Counted from the stretch's first letter, positions 14,613 to 21,925 are shown. The stretch: 26,585 nucleotides of DNA from Candidatus Thiosymbion ectosymbiont of Robbea hypermnestra (GCA_020443945.1 JAIZWN010000443.1:1-26585), one strand, 5' to 3'. The notes: generated by a model not told the origin, from the sequence alone. Numbers and translations are program-made.

Positions 14613-14732
14613 TTATTGGCATTCATTGACGACTGAAAAATACTTCCTAATTGTATGTGTGATTACCAAGGGTCTTTTAGTTTCATGTACTTGCTTAATA
14701 AATGATGCTACTCCAGACCGAAATTCAGACAT
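14613..14732 (-). pseudogene. Phd/YefM antitoxin N-terminal remnant
   Basis: The minus strand reads MSEFRSGVASFIKQVHETKR then PLVITH before degenerating and stopping after 39 codons. SEFR...SFIKQVHETKRPLVIT is the signature N-terminus of Phd/YefM antitoxins. The expected following segment (HG...AAVLLD..EYE) is absent, and no toxin gene follows. It is therefore a decayed half of a toxin-antitoxin module lying between brnA and the GTPase. Confidence 0.65.
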
Positions 14733-14788
14733 TGATCGAAGGCAATTTCCCTTCCGCCATTCCTAATATATCAATGGAAACCGATTTT

Positions 14789-15007
14789 TTATGACGCCCA
14801 CTTCATTTCAAGTTTGCGGTGACGAACAGCACAATCCCTTAGATAAAGATTGATTAGTATTTGATAAGGGACTCCTGTTTCTTCCGACATGGATTTGAAA
14901 TAATCGACCGACTCACAGTCAAGCCGAATTGTCACAGGCTGCTTTAGATATTTAATGTAAGGATTTCTTCTACCTTCCATTTTAGAGAAATCATAGTGAT
15001 CTTTCAT
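14789..15007 (-). CDS. brnA: BrnA-type antitoxin
   Basis: A 72-residue protein with a ribbon-helix-helix C-terminal core: KQPVTIRLDCESVDYFKSMSEE is strand plus first helix, then GVPYQILINLYLRDCA. BrnA neutralises BrnT and autorepresses the operon. Its start overlaps the stop of the upstream brnT by 4 bases (ATGA). The toxin-first order is the usual one for brnTA. A perfect palindrome overlapping the brnT leader is a candidate binding site. Confidence 0.85.
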   Translation of the reverse strand: MKDHYDFSKMEGRRNPYIKYLKQPVTIRLDCESVDYFKSMSEETGVPYQILINLYLRDCAVRHRKLEMKWAS

Positions 15008-15297
15008 TTTCTTTCATCCCAATATACTTGCTCTTCATCCTTATCGGCTTTTCTGGACGAGATAATCCTTACTACCGTTTCTTCTTCTCTAAAACAATGA
15101 CATACGACAATAGTATTCAACTTAAAGCTTATGCCCAACAGAATAAACCGATTTTCACTTTCAGAGTGATCCGGATCATAATATTGAATTGCGTACTCGT
15201 CATAAAATACTGTTTTCGCTTCTTCAAACGTAACACCATGCTTTTCGGCATTTGTTTTGGCCTTTTTACTGTCCCACTCGAACTTAAGATGCTTCAT
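15004..15297 (-). CDS. brnT: BrnT-type ribonuclease toxin
   Basis: BrnT is a RelE-fold-like ribonuclease that blocks translation. The 97-residue product has the family opening LKFEWDSKKAKTNAEKHGVT and FEEAKTVFYDEYA, the central strand block RFILLGIS, and VVRIISSRKADKDEEQVYW. The length is typical and the gene looks intact. It is followed by overlapping brnA and lies directly downstream of rpsN in the transcription direction. Confidence 0.88.
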   Translation of the reverse strand: MKHLKFEWDSKKAKTNAEKHGVTFEEAKTVFYDEYAIQYYDPDHSESENRFILLGISFKLNTIVVCHCFREEETVVRIISSRKADKDEEQVYWDERK

Positions 15298-15303
15298 ATA
15301 CTC

Positions 15304-15318
15304 TGATGCTTCGCATCA
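15304..15318. promoter_or_regulatory. Perfect palindrome before brnT, candidate BrnA operator
   Basis: TGATGC-TTC-GCATCA is a 15-base perfect inverted repeat ending 7 bases before the brnT ATG. Its position over the translation start region is suited to autorepression by a ribbon-helix-helix dimer. It could equally be a small hairpin. Confidence 0.4.
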
Positions 15319-15402
15319 CCGATAGCAAAAAGAATAGTAACAAAGGATCGGCACCTTTATCAGCGAAATAACTTTGTCTATGACTTTTAGAAATGTTCCC
15401 AT
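15316..15402 (-). CDS. Possible 28-aa small ORF between rpsN and brnT
   Basis: The frame starts MGTFLKVIDKVISLIKVPIL and ends in an aromatic-rich tail. It has a good ribosome site (GAGGA, 6-7 bases before the ATG) shortly after the rpsN stop, and its stop lies in the palindrome before brnT. Its MGTF opening resembles the starts of the retropepsin-like genes in this insert, so it could be a remnant of another copy. Expression is unproven. Confidence 0.3.
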   Translation of the reverse strand: MGTFLKVIDKVISLIKVPILCYYSFCYR

Positions 15403-15434
15403 CTTTATTCCTCGTCTCAAGTGGTTGAAAACAC

Positions 15435-15740
15435 TTACCAACTGGCCTTGACGAGACCCGGCACGTCTCCGCGCATGGTGGCCTCGCGCAACTTGTTGCG
15501 GCTCAGGCCAAACTTGCGGTAAACGGCATGGGGACGACCGCTCACCCGGCAACGCCGTTGCCGACGGCAAGGGCTAGCGTCCCGCGGTAGCTTCTGCAGC
15601 TTGGCAATCGCCTCCTCCAGCTCCTCACGGTCCATGCTACGGTCGTTGACCACGGCCTTCAGCGCCGCGCGCTTGGCCGCATATTTGGCCGCGATCCTGG
15701 CGCGCTTGGCCTCCCGCGCCATCATGCTCTTTTTCGCCAT
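15435..15740 (-). CDS. rpsN: 30S ribosomal protein S14
   Basis: S14 is a 30S head protein. The 101-residue product is the long, zinc-independent proteobacterial form: it begins MAKKSMMAREAKRARIA, has LPRDASPCRRQRRCR in the centre and ends KFGLSRNKLREATMRGDVPG. The CxxC pairs of the short zinc form are absent. It follows rplE by 11 bases. Downstream, where rpsH should be, the largest insert of the window begins. Confidence 0.98.
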   Translation of the reverse strand: MAKKSMMAREAKRARIAAKYAAKRAALKAVVNDRSMDREELEEAIAKLQKLPRDASPCRRQRRCRVSGRPHAVYRKFGLSRNKLREATMRGDVPGLVKASW

Positions 15741-15751
15741 CTTCGGGTCCT

Positions 15752-16291
15752 TTAGGTCCGGAAGGGAAACTTGAAGGCCTCGAGCAGCGCCCGTCCCTCT
15801 TCATCCGTGGGTGCGCTCGTGGTGATGGTAATATCCAGACCGCGCAGAGCATCGATCTTGTCGTAATCGATCTCTGGAAACACGATCTGCTCCTTCATGC
15901 CCATACTGTAGTTGCCACGCCCATCGAATGCCTTGGCGCTCAGGCCCCGGAAATCGCGGATGCGTGGGATTGCAATATTGATCAGTCGGTCGAGAAACTC
16001 GTACATACGCTCACGTCGCAAGGTGACCTTGCAGCCGACCGCCCACCCCTCGCGAATCTTGAACGCGGCCACCGATTTGCGCGCCTTGGTCACAATGGGC
16101 TTCTGACCGGCGATCAGACGCAGATCCGCGACCGCATTCTCCATGACCTTCTTGTCGGCGATGGCCTCACCCACGCCCATATTGAGGCTGATCTTCTCGA
16201 TCCGCGGCACCTGCATGACGGTGCGGTAGCCGAATTTCTCCATGAGCCGGCCGACCACGTCCTCACGATACGTTGTCTGTAATCTGGACAT
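15752..16291 (-). CDS. rplE: 50S ribosomal protein L5
   Basis: L5 binds 5S rRNA and bridges to the 30S head. I chose the ATG giving MSRLQTTYREDVVGRLMEKF, which yields 179 residues as in E. coli. The KISLNMGVGEA and NYSMGMKEQIVFPEIDYDKI motifs are diagnostic. It starts 11 bases after the rplX stop. In E. coli the S8 repressor site is at this rplX-rplE junction; whether it is preserved cannot be decided by eye. Confidence 0.98.
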   Translation of the reverse strand: MSRLQTTYREDVVGRLMEKFGYRTVMQVPRIEKISLNMGVGEAIADKKVMENAVADLRLIAGQKPIVTKARKSVAAFKIREGWAVGCKVTLRRERMYEFLDRLINIAIPRIRDFRGLSAKAFDGRGNYSMGMKEQIVFPEIDYDKIDALRGLDITITTSAPTDEEGRALLEAFKFPFRT

Positions 16292-16302
16292 GACCACTCG
16301 CC

Positions 16303-16620
16303 TCAAGCGTCGACGACTTCGCCGTTGGATTTGAACACCCGCACCTTGCGACCATCCTCGAGGCGCTTGAAGCCTACCCGATCCGGCCCATCCCTCTCCT
16401 GGTTGTAGAGACCCAGGTTCGACACATGCAGGGGCATCTCCTTGTCGATAATGCCGCCGGGCAGATTGCGCTGGGGGTTGGGCTTCTGATGCTTCCTGAC
16501 CATATTGATGTTTTCGACGACAACCCGATTTTCGTCGAGTATCCGCAGCACGGACCCGAGCTTCCCTTTATCCTTGCCGGTGAGGACGATGACCTCATCG
16601 CCTTTTCTGATCTTTCGCAT
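16303..16620 (-). CDS. rplX: 50S ribosomal protein L24
   Basis: L24 is an early assembly initiator of the large subunit. The 105-residue product begins MRKIRKGDEVIVLTGKDKGK (the KOW motif) and contains NMVRKHQKPNPQ, as in E. coli (104 residues). AGGA lies 7 bases before the ATG. It should follow rplN directly but is separated by about 970 bases of insert with a DUF4160-DUF2442 pair and repeats. Confidence 0.98.
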   Translation of the reverse strand: MRKIRKGDEVIVLTGKDKGKLGSVLRILDENRVVVENINMVRKHQKPNPQRNLPGGIIDKEMPLHVSNLGLYNQERDGPDRVGFKRLEDGRKVRVFKSNGEVVDA

Positions 16621-16839
16621 GGGTCAATCCTAACGTTTAGTGAGCCAGCGGAGGCTGTCAGCGCCCTGATATAGCCGTGCCGAAGTTGGGAATTTTTTTT
16701 TGCCGCAAAGGCAAACGCGAATCAACGCAAATCGGTCGCAAAAGATCATATTATCTTTTTCGTCCGCAGATTATGCAGATTTTCACGGATCGTTCCGTTT
16801 TTAATCCGCGTAATCCGTGGATAGATTAAAGCTATCGGA
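16621..16839. repeat. Dispersed-repeat spacer before rplX
   Basis: This stretch holds the GCCGCAAAGGCAAACGCGAA / CAACGCAAATCGG type (about 16702-16735) and the ATCTGCATAATCTGCGG and ATCCACGGATTACGCGGATT types (about 16760-16825, minus strand). The same types occur at the rplO-secY, rplW-rplB and rpsN-rpsH junctions. No gene is supported. Confidence 0.65.
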
Positions 16840-17184
16840 TCATTTTTTCACAAGCTTTCCGAATTTATTACAAAACCACTTGATCGCCTCGGGTGAAATA
16901 TCGATGGCATTTTCGTTGTATTCCCCGGTATCGGAATCGAACCAGGTCAAGTTGTATCTTCCCACTACCTGACTAAAACGCTCCCTGTTCAGAAGCGGTC
17001 GAAAGGCTTCACCCGAACCCTCCTCCCTCAATAGAGGGAGAAAGTCTAGCTCATAGACGGATACATCTTTACTTTCTTCAAACCAGATTTCGAGCTTGTA
17101 CTCACCGAGATGTTCGACCTTGAGAATACCTTTTTCCGGTATACAGCTCGGTGAATCCAGATATGTTTCCAGCTCACTCCACAT
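16840..17184 (-). CDS. DUF2442 domain protein
   Basis: A 114-residue protein fitting DUF2442: ILKVEHLGEYKLEIWFEES (strand pair), VYELDFLPLLREEG, FRPLLNRERFSQVVGRYNLTWF, and the ending NENAIDISPEAIKWF. It starts 9 bases after the DUF4160 stop, with that TGA lying inside its GAGGT ribosome site, so the two are tightly coupled. The pair recurs in this window at 11008-11410. The role is unknown; a toxin-antitoxin-like pair has been a reasonable guess for such two-gene units. Confidence 0.82.
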   Translation of the reverse strand: MWSELETYLDSPSCIPEKGILKVEHLGEYKLEIWFEESKDVSVYELDFLPLLREEGSGEAFRPLLNRERFSQVVGRYNLTWFDSDTGEYNENAIDISPEAIKWFCNKFGKLVKK

Positions 17185-17193
17185 GATAACACC

Positions 17194-17466
17194 TCAGCCT
17201 ACAATTTTTACTGGGAGGTGCTTCCGGGCATTATTCCATTGAATCAACAGATCCTCTTCATGCACTTCGACCCACGCTTCAATAAGCCTTTTCAGCTTAT
17301 TCGGCAATGGTCTCTCAGGTTGAAGCCACTGCCTTGTCTTTATATCGATTCGATAGCTGCTCACATCTTGCTGATATTTGACATGGATATGTGGAGGAGC
17401 ATGATCAATATAGTTGATATAGCATATGAGATTCCCTTTCAAAAAGGGGTGCGATACCGGCGGCAT
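17194..17466 (-). CDS. DUF4160 domain protein
   Basis: A 90-residue protein with the DUF4160 hallmark DHAPPHIHVKYQ, preceded by GNLICYIN and followed by a C-terminal helix LIEAWVEVHEEDLLIQWNNA. I chose the ATG at 17466 because GAGGG lies 10 bases upstream and the resulting length fits the family; a longer frame starts at 17511. It is encoded immediately before its usual partner, a DUF2442 gene. The pair sits between rplN and rplX. Function unknown. Confidence 0.85.
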   Translation of the reverse strand: MPPVSHPFLKGNLICYINYIDHAPPHIHVKYQQDVSSYRIDIKTRQWLQPERPLPNKLKRLIEAWVEVHEEDLLIQWNNARKHLPVKIVG

Positions 17467-17576
17467 TATAGTTTTTCCCTCATATAAAAGAACAGTTGCG
17501 GTTTCCAGCATAACCCGCTAATTTATCAGGAAACTGCGAAACAACAGAATCCAACAAAAGCAACTATAGACCGCAT

Positions 17577-17590
17577 GTGACAAAGTAGAA
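17577..17590. repeat. Solo GTGACAAAGTAGAA end
   Basis: This 14-bp segment matches one end of the inverted-repeat element at 9657-9758. It lies one base beyond the rplN stop, marking that insertion junction. Confidence 0.7.
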
Positions 17591-17591
17591 A

Positions 17592-17960
17592 CTAAAGGAC
17601 CTCCGGCGCCAGCGAGATGATTTTCATGAATCGTTCGCTACGCAGCTCCCTGGTCACGGGTCCGAAAATACGGGTCCCGATGGGCTGCATCTGGTTATTG
17701 AGCAGGACCGCGGCATTGCCGTCGAAGCGTATGGCGGACCCGTCCGAGCGGCGCACGCCCTTCTTGGTGCGCACCACCACCGCGCTGAGCACATCGCCCT
17801 TCTTGACCTTACCGCGCGGAATGGCGTCCTTTACCGCTACCTTGATGACATCGCCGATGCCGGCATAGCGCCGGTGCGAGCCGCCGAGTACCTTAATGCA
17901 CTGCACGCGCTTGGCGCCGCTGTTGTCGGCAACGCCCAGATTGGTCTGCATCTGAATCAT
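17592..17960 (-). CDS. rplN: 50S ribosomal protein L14
   Basis: L14 forms intersubunit bridges and is the target of RsfS silencing factor. The 122-residue product begins MIQMQTNLGVADNSGAKRVQ and has the conserved KVKKGDVLSAVVVRTKKGVRR. It would normally open the spc operon. Here it is flanked by inserts on both sides. Its ribosome site GAGG overlaps the stop codon of the upstream S24-like gene (TGAGGT), so it may be translationally coupled to that foreign gene. Confidence 0.98.
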   Translation of the reverse strand: MIQMQTNLGVADNSGAKRVQCIKVLGGSHRRYAGIGDVIKVAVKDAIPRGKVKKGDVLSAVVVRTKKGVRRSDGSAIRFDGNAAVLLNNQMQPIGTRIFGPVTRELRSERFMKIISLAPEVL

Positions 17961-17970
17961 TTATTTTACC

Positions 17971-18567
17971 TCACTGTATCGCCAGGCAATTTCTCTTCCT
18001 GTGTGTAACAAACCCGACTTTGCCTAAAAAGCGTTTTTGTGCGTGTTCTCCCTCTTCGGAATTCGGACTACAACCACCCGTCCTCCATTGATCTCCACTC
18101 AGCTTCTCGATGAGCTTACGAATTTTCAATTCATCTTTGGATCTGCTTATGATGAGTACTCGATCATCCACAGCGTAGACAGGTGAATCGCTATCTTTCT
18201 CCTTCCTTGTCTTTACCCAGGCAACATCCCCCTCGTGAATCCCATAACGCTCCATTGAGTTGCCTTCCGCGATCACGGGGAAATACTTTTCCACTTCAGG
18301 ATCTTCAGCCAACACTTGGTCAGGCACCCCAACGAACATTTTTCCCTTCGACTTTCTTGTCCTCTCCCAATCCAGATCAACCACAGAAAGAGGTTCATCC
18401 GGACCTTTCCCCGGTTCGTCGAACACACCGCAATTGGCAATCGGCAAGGGCGTATCATCCGACACCGCCAGATATTTTTTATAGGTAACGGTGTCCTTTC
18501 TCCGCACATAATGAACAATGAGCAAACCCACTACACTAAGGGCCAGAATCTCTAGTACGAAACCCAT
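17971..18567 (-). CDS. Membrane-anchored S24/LexA-like peptidase family protein
   Basis: A 198-residue protein. The ATG at 18567 has a strong ribosome site (AAAGGGGG, 6-base gap). An N-terminal membrane segment (VLEILALSVVGLLIVHYV, about 4-21) precedes a linker. The C-terminal S24/S26 serine-protease fold shows AEGNSMERYGIHEGDVAWVK (Ser104 nucleophile), RVLIISRSKDELKIRKLIEK and a terminal GKVGFVTHRK. By eye the catalytic Lys of LexA aligns with Arg150, with Lys148 and Lys151 adjacent, so activity is uncertain. Substrate unknown. It lies between rpsQ and rplN, ending 10 bases before rplN. Confidence 0.65.
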   Translation of the reverse strand: MGFVLEILALSVVGLLIVHYVRRKDTVTYKKYLAVSDDTPLPIANCGVFDEPGKGPDEPLSVVDLDWERTRKSKGKMFVGVPDQVLAEDPEVEKYFPVIAEGNSMERYGIHEGDVAWVKTRKEKDSDSPVYAVDDRVLIISRSKDELKIRKLIEKLSGDQWRTGGCSPNSEEGEHAQKRFLGKVGFVTHRKRNCLAIQ

Positions 18568-18825
18568 TGTGCACCCCCTTTGCAAGGCTAATCAGGAGTT
18601 ACCCATTTGCAATACTTCGGATACGATGCCAATCGCCATTTATCTATGGCTCACTTTATTTCAGACTCACCAAAAATCGGACATTGATCCAAGAATAGTG
18701 TCCCTTTCTACAAGCAACACCCATACCAACGTTGCCACATAAGGAACAAGCCTCCTCATGGCCACGGCACGGTGATTTATGACTAGAGGTCCTTCCATAT
18801 CACGGCCTTATTCACCAATAAGCCA

Positions 18826-19086
18826 TCACCCGACCTTTTCGAGGATGTCCAGGACCCGCCAGGATTTGGTCTTGGAGAGGGGACGACATTGCTCGACGGT
18901 CACCAGATCGCCGGGATTGCACTCGTTGGTCTCGTCGTGGGCGTGCAGCTTGGTCGAACGGCGGATGAATTTGCCGTACAGGGGGTGCTTGACGCGCCGT
19001 TCGACCACCAGGGTAATGGTCTTGTCCATGGCATTGCTGGCCACGCGGCCGGTCAACCTGCGGTTTTTTTTCGCTTCCTCGCTCAT
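18826..19086 (-). CDS. rpsQ: 30S ribosomal protein S17
   Basis: S17 is a primary 16S rRNA binder. The 86-residue product shows RRLTGRVASNAMDKTITLVV, then KHPLYGKFIRRSTKLHAHDE and the terminal RPLSKTKSWRVLDILE; all are conserved. Its start overlaps the rpmC stop by 4 bases. It ends the intact rplB-rpsQ block; the following rplN is displaced by an 865-base insert. Confidence 0.98.
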   Translation of the reverse strand: MSEEAKKNRRLTGRVASNAMDKTITLVVERRVKHPLYGKFIRRSTKLHAHDETNECNPGDLVTVEQCRPLSKTKSWRVLDILEKVG

Positions 19087-19283
19087 GTCCCACCGCCTAC
19101 TTTCGATTCGGTCATCAGGGTCTTGATCCGGGCGATATCGCGCCGCACCGCACGCATCTGCGAGGGACGCGAGAATTGCCCGCTGCCCTTCTGCATCCGC
19201 AGATTAAACTGCTCTCTGAGCAGCTCTTCGAGCTGCGTCCGGAGCTCTGCGGCACTGTTGGTTCTCAAGTCGCTGGCTTTCAT
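19083..19283 (-). CDS. rpmC: 50S ribosomal protein L29
   Basis: L29 lies at the polypeptide exit and contacts trigger factor and SRP. The 66-residue product starts MKASDLRTNSAAELRTQLEE and contains LLREQFNLRMQKGSGQ, nearly as in E. coli. The ATG shares one base with the rplP stop (TGATG); a GTG one codon earlier is possible. It overlaps rpsQ by 4 bases, so rplP, rpmC and rpsQ are coupled. Confidence 0.97.
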   Translation of the reverse strand: MKASDLRTNSAAELRTQLEELLREQFNLRMQKGSGQFSRPSQMRAVRRDIARIKTLMTESKVGGGT

Positions 19284-19696
19284 CACATTACCGTCCGTTG
19301 CGCAAAGGTCGTCTGGACGGGTAGTTTCGCGGCCGCCAAGGCAAAGGCCTCGCGGGCCAGGGGCTCGGGTACGCCTTCGATCTCGTAGAGCACCTTGCCC
19401 GGCTGCACCAGGGCTACCCAGTATTCCACGTTGCCCTTGCCCTTACCCATGCGTACCTCCAGGGGCTTCTTGGAGATGGGTTTGTCGGGAAATACCCGGA
19501 TCCACAGCTTCCCGCCGCGCTTGACCTTGCGCGTGATGGTACGGCGCGCGGCCTCGATCTGGCGCGCGGTCAACCGCCCCCGGGAGGTGGCCTTGATGCC
19601 GTATTCGCCGAAGCTGACCCGATTGCCCGACTGGGCCAGACCCCGGTTGCGCCCTTTGTGCTGCTTACGGAATTTGGTTCTTTTCGGTTGCAGCAT
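19283..19696 (-). CDS. rplP: 50S ribosomal protein L16
   Basis: L16 helps position tRNA and assembles late. The 137-residue product starts MLQPKRTKFRKQHKGRNRG and contains RGGKLWIRVFPDKPISKKPL and the GKGNVEYWVA motif; E. coli has 136 residues. A conserved Arg in the VFPDKPIS region (the site hydroxylated by RoxA/YcfD in E. coli is nearby) is preserved. It begins 3 bases after rpsC. Confidence 0.98.
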   Translation of the reverse strand: MLQPKRTKFRKQHKGRNRGLAQSGNRVSFGEYGIKATSRGRLTARQIEAARRTITRKVKRGGKLWIRVFPDKPISKKPLEVRMGKGKGNVEYWVALVQPGKVLYEIEGVPEPLAREAFALAAAKLPVQTTFAQRTVM

Positions 19697-19699
19697 GGC

Positions 19700-20377
19700 T
19701 CAACCCCTTGCGCGAGCGGTTTTGGCGGCTGGCTTTTCCGGTTCCCGATCGCCAAATACCTCGCCCTTGAAGATCCATACCTTGACGCCGAGCACGCCAT
19801 AGGTGGTCTTGGCTTCGGCGAGGCCGTAGTCGATATCCGCGCGCAGGGTGTGCAGGGGCACACGGCCCTCGCGATACCATTCGCTCCGGGCGATTTCCGC
19901 GCCGTTCAGGCGCCCGGCGATGTTGATCCGGATCCCTTCGGCACCCAGTCGCATGGAGCTCTGCACCGCGCGTTTCATGGCGCGCCGGAACATGATGCGG
20001 CGTTCGAGCTGCCCGGCAACATTCTCCGCCACCAGGCGAGCATCGAGCTCGGGCTTGCGGATTTCCTCGATGCTGATATGCACGGGAATCCCCATTTTCC
20101 TGGCGACTTCCTTACGGAGCCGGTCGATGTCTTCTCCCTTCTTGCCGATCACGACCCCCGGCCGCGCCGTGTGGATGGTGATGTGGGCGTTCTTGGCCGG
20201 ACGGTCGATCTGGATGTGGCTGACGGATGCCTGGGAGAGACGCTTTTTGAGGAAGTCCCGCACCTCCAGATCCGTATTGAGGAGGTTCGCATAGTCTTTG
20301 GAATCGGCGTACCACCTGGAGGTCCAATCCTTGACGATCCCCAGGCGTATACCGACCGGATGTACTTTTTGTCCCAT
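19700..20377 (-). CDS. rpsC: 30S ribosomal protein S3
   Basis: S3 lines the mRNA entry channel. I chose the ATG giving MGQKVHPVGIRLGIVKDWTS, the conserved start, for 225 residues (233 in E. coli). The KH domain shows RPGVVIGKKGEDIDRLRKEV with the GKKG loop, and the C-terminal domain has GAEGIRINIAGRLNGAEIAR. It is followed closely by rplP. The Shine-Dalgarno is weak (GAG 9 bases before ATG), consistent with coupling to rplV, which ends 20 bases upstream. Confidence 0.98.
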   Translation of the reverse strand: MGQKVHPVGIRLGIVKDWTSRWYADSKDYANLLNTDLEVRDFLKKRLSQASVSHIQIDRPAKNAHITIHTARPGVVIGKKGEDIDRLRKEVARKMGIPVHISIEEIRKPELDARLVAENVAGQLERRIMFRRAMKRAVQSSMRLGAEGIRINIAGRLNGAEIARSEWYREGRVPLHTLRADIDYGLAEAKTTYGVLGVKVWIFKGEVFGDREPEKPAAKTARARG

Positions 20378-20397
20378 ACTGACGTGCTCTGCAATGC

Positions 20398-20730
20398 TCA
20401 ATATTCGGCGACAGTCACGCTGATATGACTGGTGCGCTTGAAAATCCGGCTCGCCCGACCCTTGGCGCGGGCGCGGATACGCTTCATGGTCGGTCCCTCG
20501 TTCACCTGGACCTTCGCTACCCTGAGCTCGTCCACATCCGCGCCTTCATTGTGCTCCGCGTTGGCGATGGCCGATTCCAGGACCTTTTTGATGATTCCGG
20601 CGCCCTTTTTGGGGCTGAATACGAGCAGGTTGATGGCCTGTTCCACTTGCAGGCCCCGGATCTGGTCAGCCACCAGGCGCGCCTTTTGCGCCGAGAGACG
20701 GACGTATCTGACTTTTGCTTCGGCCTGCAT
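20398..20730 (-). CDS. rplV: 50S ribosomal protein L22
   Basis: L22 lines the exit tunnel; its loop affects macrolide sensitivity. The ATG at 20730, with AGGGAG 9 bases upstream, gives MQAEAKVRYVRLSAQKARLV and 110 residues as in E. coli. VLESAIANAEHNEGADVDEL and the tunnel hairpin VNEGPTMKRIRARAKGRASR are conserved with no visible deletion in the hairpin. It lies 13 bases after rpsS. Confidence 0.98.
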   Translation of the reverse strand: MQAEAKVRYVRLSAQKARLVADQIRGLQVEQAINLLVFSPKKGAGIIKKVLESAIANAEHNEGADVDELRVAKVQVNEGPTMKRIRARAKGRASRIFKRTSHISVTVAEY

Positions 20731-20743
20731 CCGGACTTTCTCC

Positions 20744-21019
20744 CTACTTCTTGGCCCTGCGGTCCGCCGCATGCCCCCGGTAGGTGCGGGTCAGGGCGAA
20801 CTCGCCGAGCTTGTGCCCGATCATGTTCTCGTTGACGAGGACCGGGACGTGCTGCCGCCCGTTGTGCACCGCGATGGTCAGACCGACCATCTCCGGCAGC
20901 ACCATGGAGCGGCGCGACCAGGTCTTGATGGGTCGCTTGCTGTTCTGCGCGACCGCATCTTCCACCTTTTTCATCAGGTGGTGATCCACAAAGGGTCCCT
21001 TGCGAATGGAACGTGGCAC
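20744..21019 (-). CDS. rpsS: 30S ribosomal protein S19
   Basis: S19 is a 30S head protein contacting S13. The conserved start (V/M)PRSIRKGPFVDHHLMKKVE requires a GTG initiation codon at 21019; GAGG lies 8 bases before it. The product is then 91 residues (92 in E. coli). Other motifs are KTWSRRSMVLPEMVGLTIAV and NMIGHKLGEFALTRTYRGH. It lies 78 bases after rplB; that gap contains a small CCCTCCTCCC/GAGGGCGGGATGGGGG imperfect palindrome of repeat type. Confidence 0.97.
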   Translation of the reverse strand: MPRSIRKGPFVDHHLMKKVEDAVAQNSKRPIKTWSRRSMVLPEMVGLTIAVHNGRQHVPVLVNENMIGHKLGEFALTRTYRGHAADRRAKK

Positions 21020-21097
21020 TGGCTCAACCTCGATCAAATCAACGCGCTTATCTGCGCTCCTGATCCCCTCCTCCCACAAGAGAGGGCGGGATGGGGG

Positions 21098-21925
21098 TTA
21101 CTTCTTGCCGCGGCGACGCACGATCATGGCGTCGGTGCGCTTGTTCTTGCGGGTCTTGTGGCCCTTGGTGGGGACGCCCCAGGGGGTGACCGGATGGCGT
21201 CCACCGGAGGTCCGGCCCTCGCCGCCGCCATGGGGGTGATCGACCGGATTCATGACCACGCCGCGGACGGTGGGGCGCTCTCCGCGCCAGCGTTTGGCAC
21301 CGGCCTTTCCCAGCTTGCGCAGGCTGTGTTCGGCGTTGCCGACCTCGCCGATCACCGCGCGGCACTCGGCAAAGATCTTACGCATCTCTCCCGAACGCAT
21401 GCGCAAGGTGGCATGGCGCCCTTCGCGGGCGATGAGCTGGGCGGAGCTGCCGGCCGCCCGGGCGAGCTGCGCCCCCTTGCCCGGCCGCATTTCGATGCAG
21501 TGCACCAGGGTGCCCAGGGGAATGTTACGCAACGGCAGGCAATTGCCCACGCTGATGGAGACATCCTCCCCCGCCTGTACGCGATCGCCGCTCTTGAGGC
21601 CCTTGGGCGCGATGATGTAGGTGCGCGCGCCGTCCAGATATTTGAGCAGGGCTAGGTTGGCGCTCCGGTTCGGATCGTATTCGATCCGCTCGACGACGGC
21701 CGGGACGCCTTCCTTATCGCGCTTGAAGTCGACCACCCGGTAACGCTGCTTGTGCCCGCCACCCCGGTGGCGCACCGTGATGCGACCCTTGTTGTTGCGC
21801 CCGCCGGATTGGCTCTTTTTCTCGAGCAGCGGATCGAAGGGGGCGCCCTTGTGGATATCCGGCGTCACCACCTTGACCATGAAGCGCCGCCCCGGCGACG
21901 TGGGATTTGTTTTTACGATTGCCAT
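21098..21925 (-). CDS. rplB: 50S ribosomal protein L2
   Basis: L2 is needed for subunit joining and peptidyl-transferase activity. I chose the ATG giving MAIVKTNPTSPGRRFMVKVV, the conserved start, for 275 residues (273 in E. coli); a TTG ten codons earlier is less likely. The C-terminal NPVDHPHGGGEGRTSGGR contains the conserved His229 equivalent. No convincing Shine-Dalgarno precedes it: the sequence upstream is repeat DNA of the rplW-rplB insert, which has replaced its original leader. Confidence 0.98.
   Translation of the reverse strand: MAIVKTNPTSPGRRFMVKVVTPDIHKGAPFDPLLEKKSQSGGRNNKGRITVRHRGGGHKQRYRVVDFKRDKEGVPAVVERIEYDPNRSANLALLKYLDGARTYIIAPKGLKSGDRVQAGEDVSISVGNCLPLRNIPLGTLVHCIEMRPGKGAQLARAAGSSAQLIAREGRHATLRMRSGEMRKIFAECRAVIGEVGNAEHSLRKLGKAGAKRWRGERPTVRGVVMNPVDHPHGGGEGRTSGGRHPVTPWGVPTKGHKTRKNKRTDAMIVRRRGKK

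Noticed and set aside
18667..18759. 30-codon frame MRRLVPYVATLVWVLLVERD with a hydrophobic stretch upstream of the S24-like gene
   Set aside because: No ribosome site, and its end coincides with a short segment also seen near the Phd remnant; probably chance.
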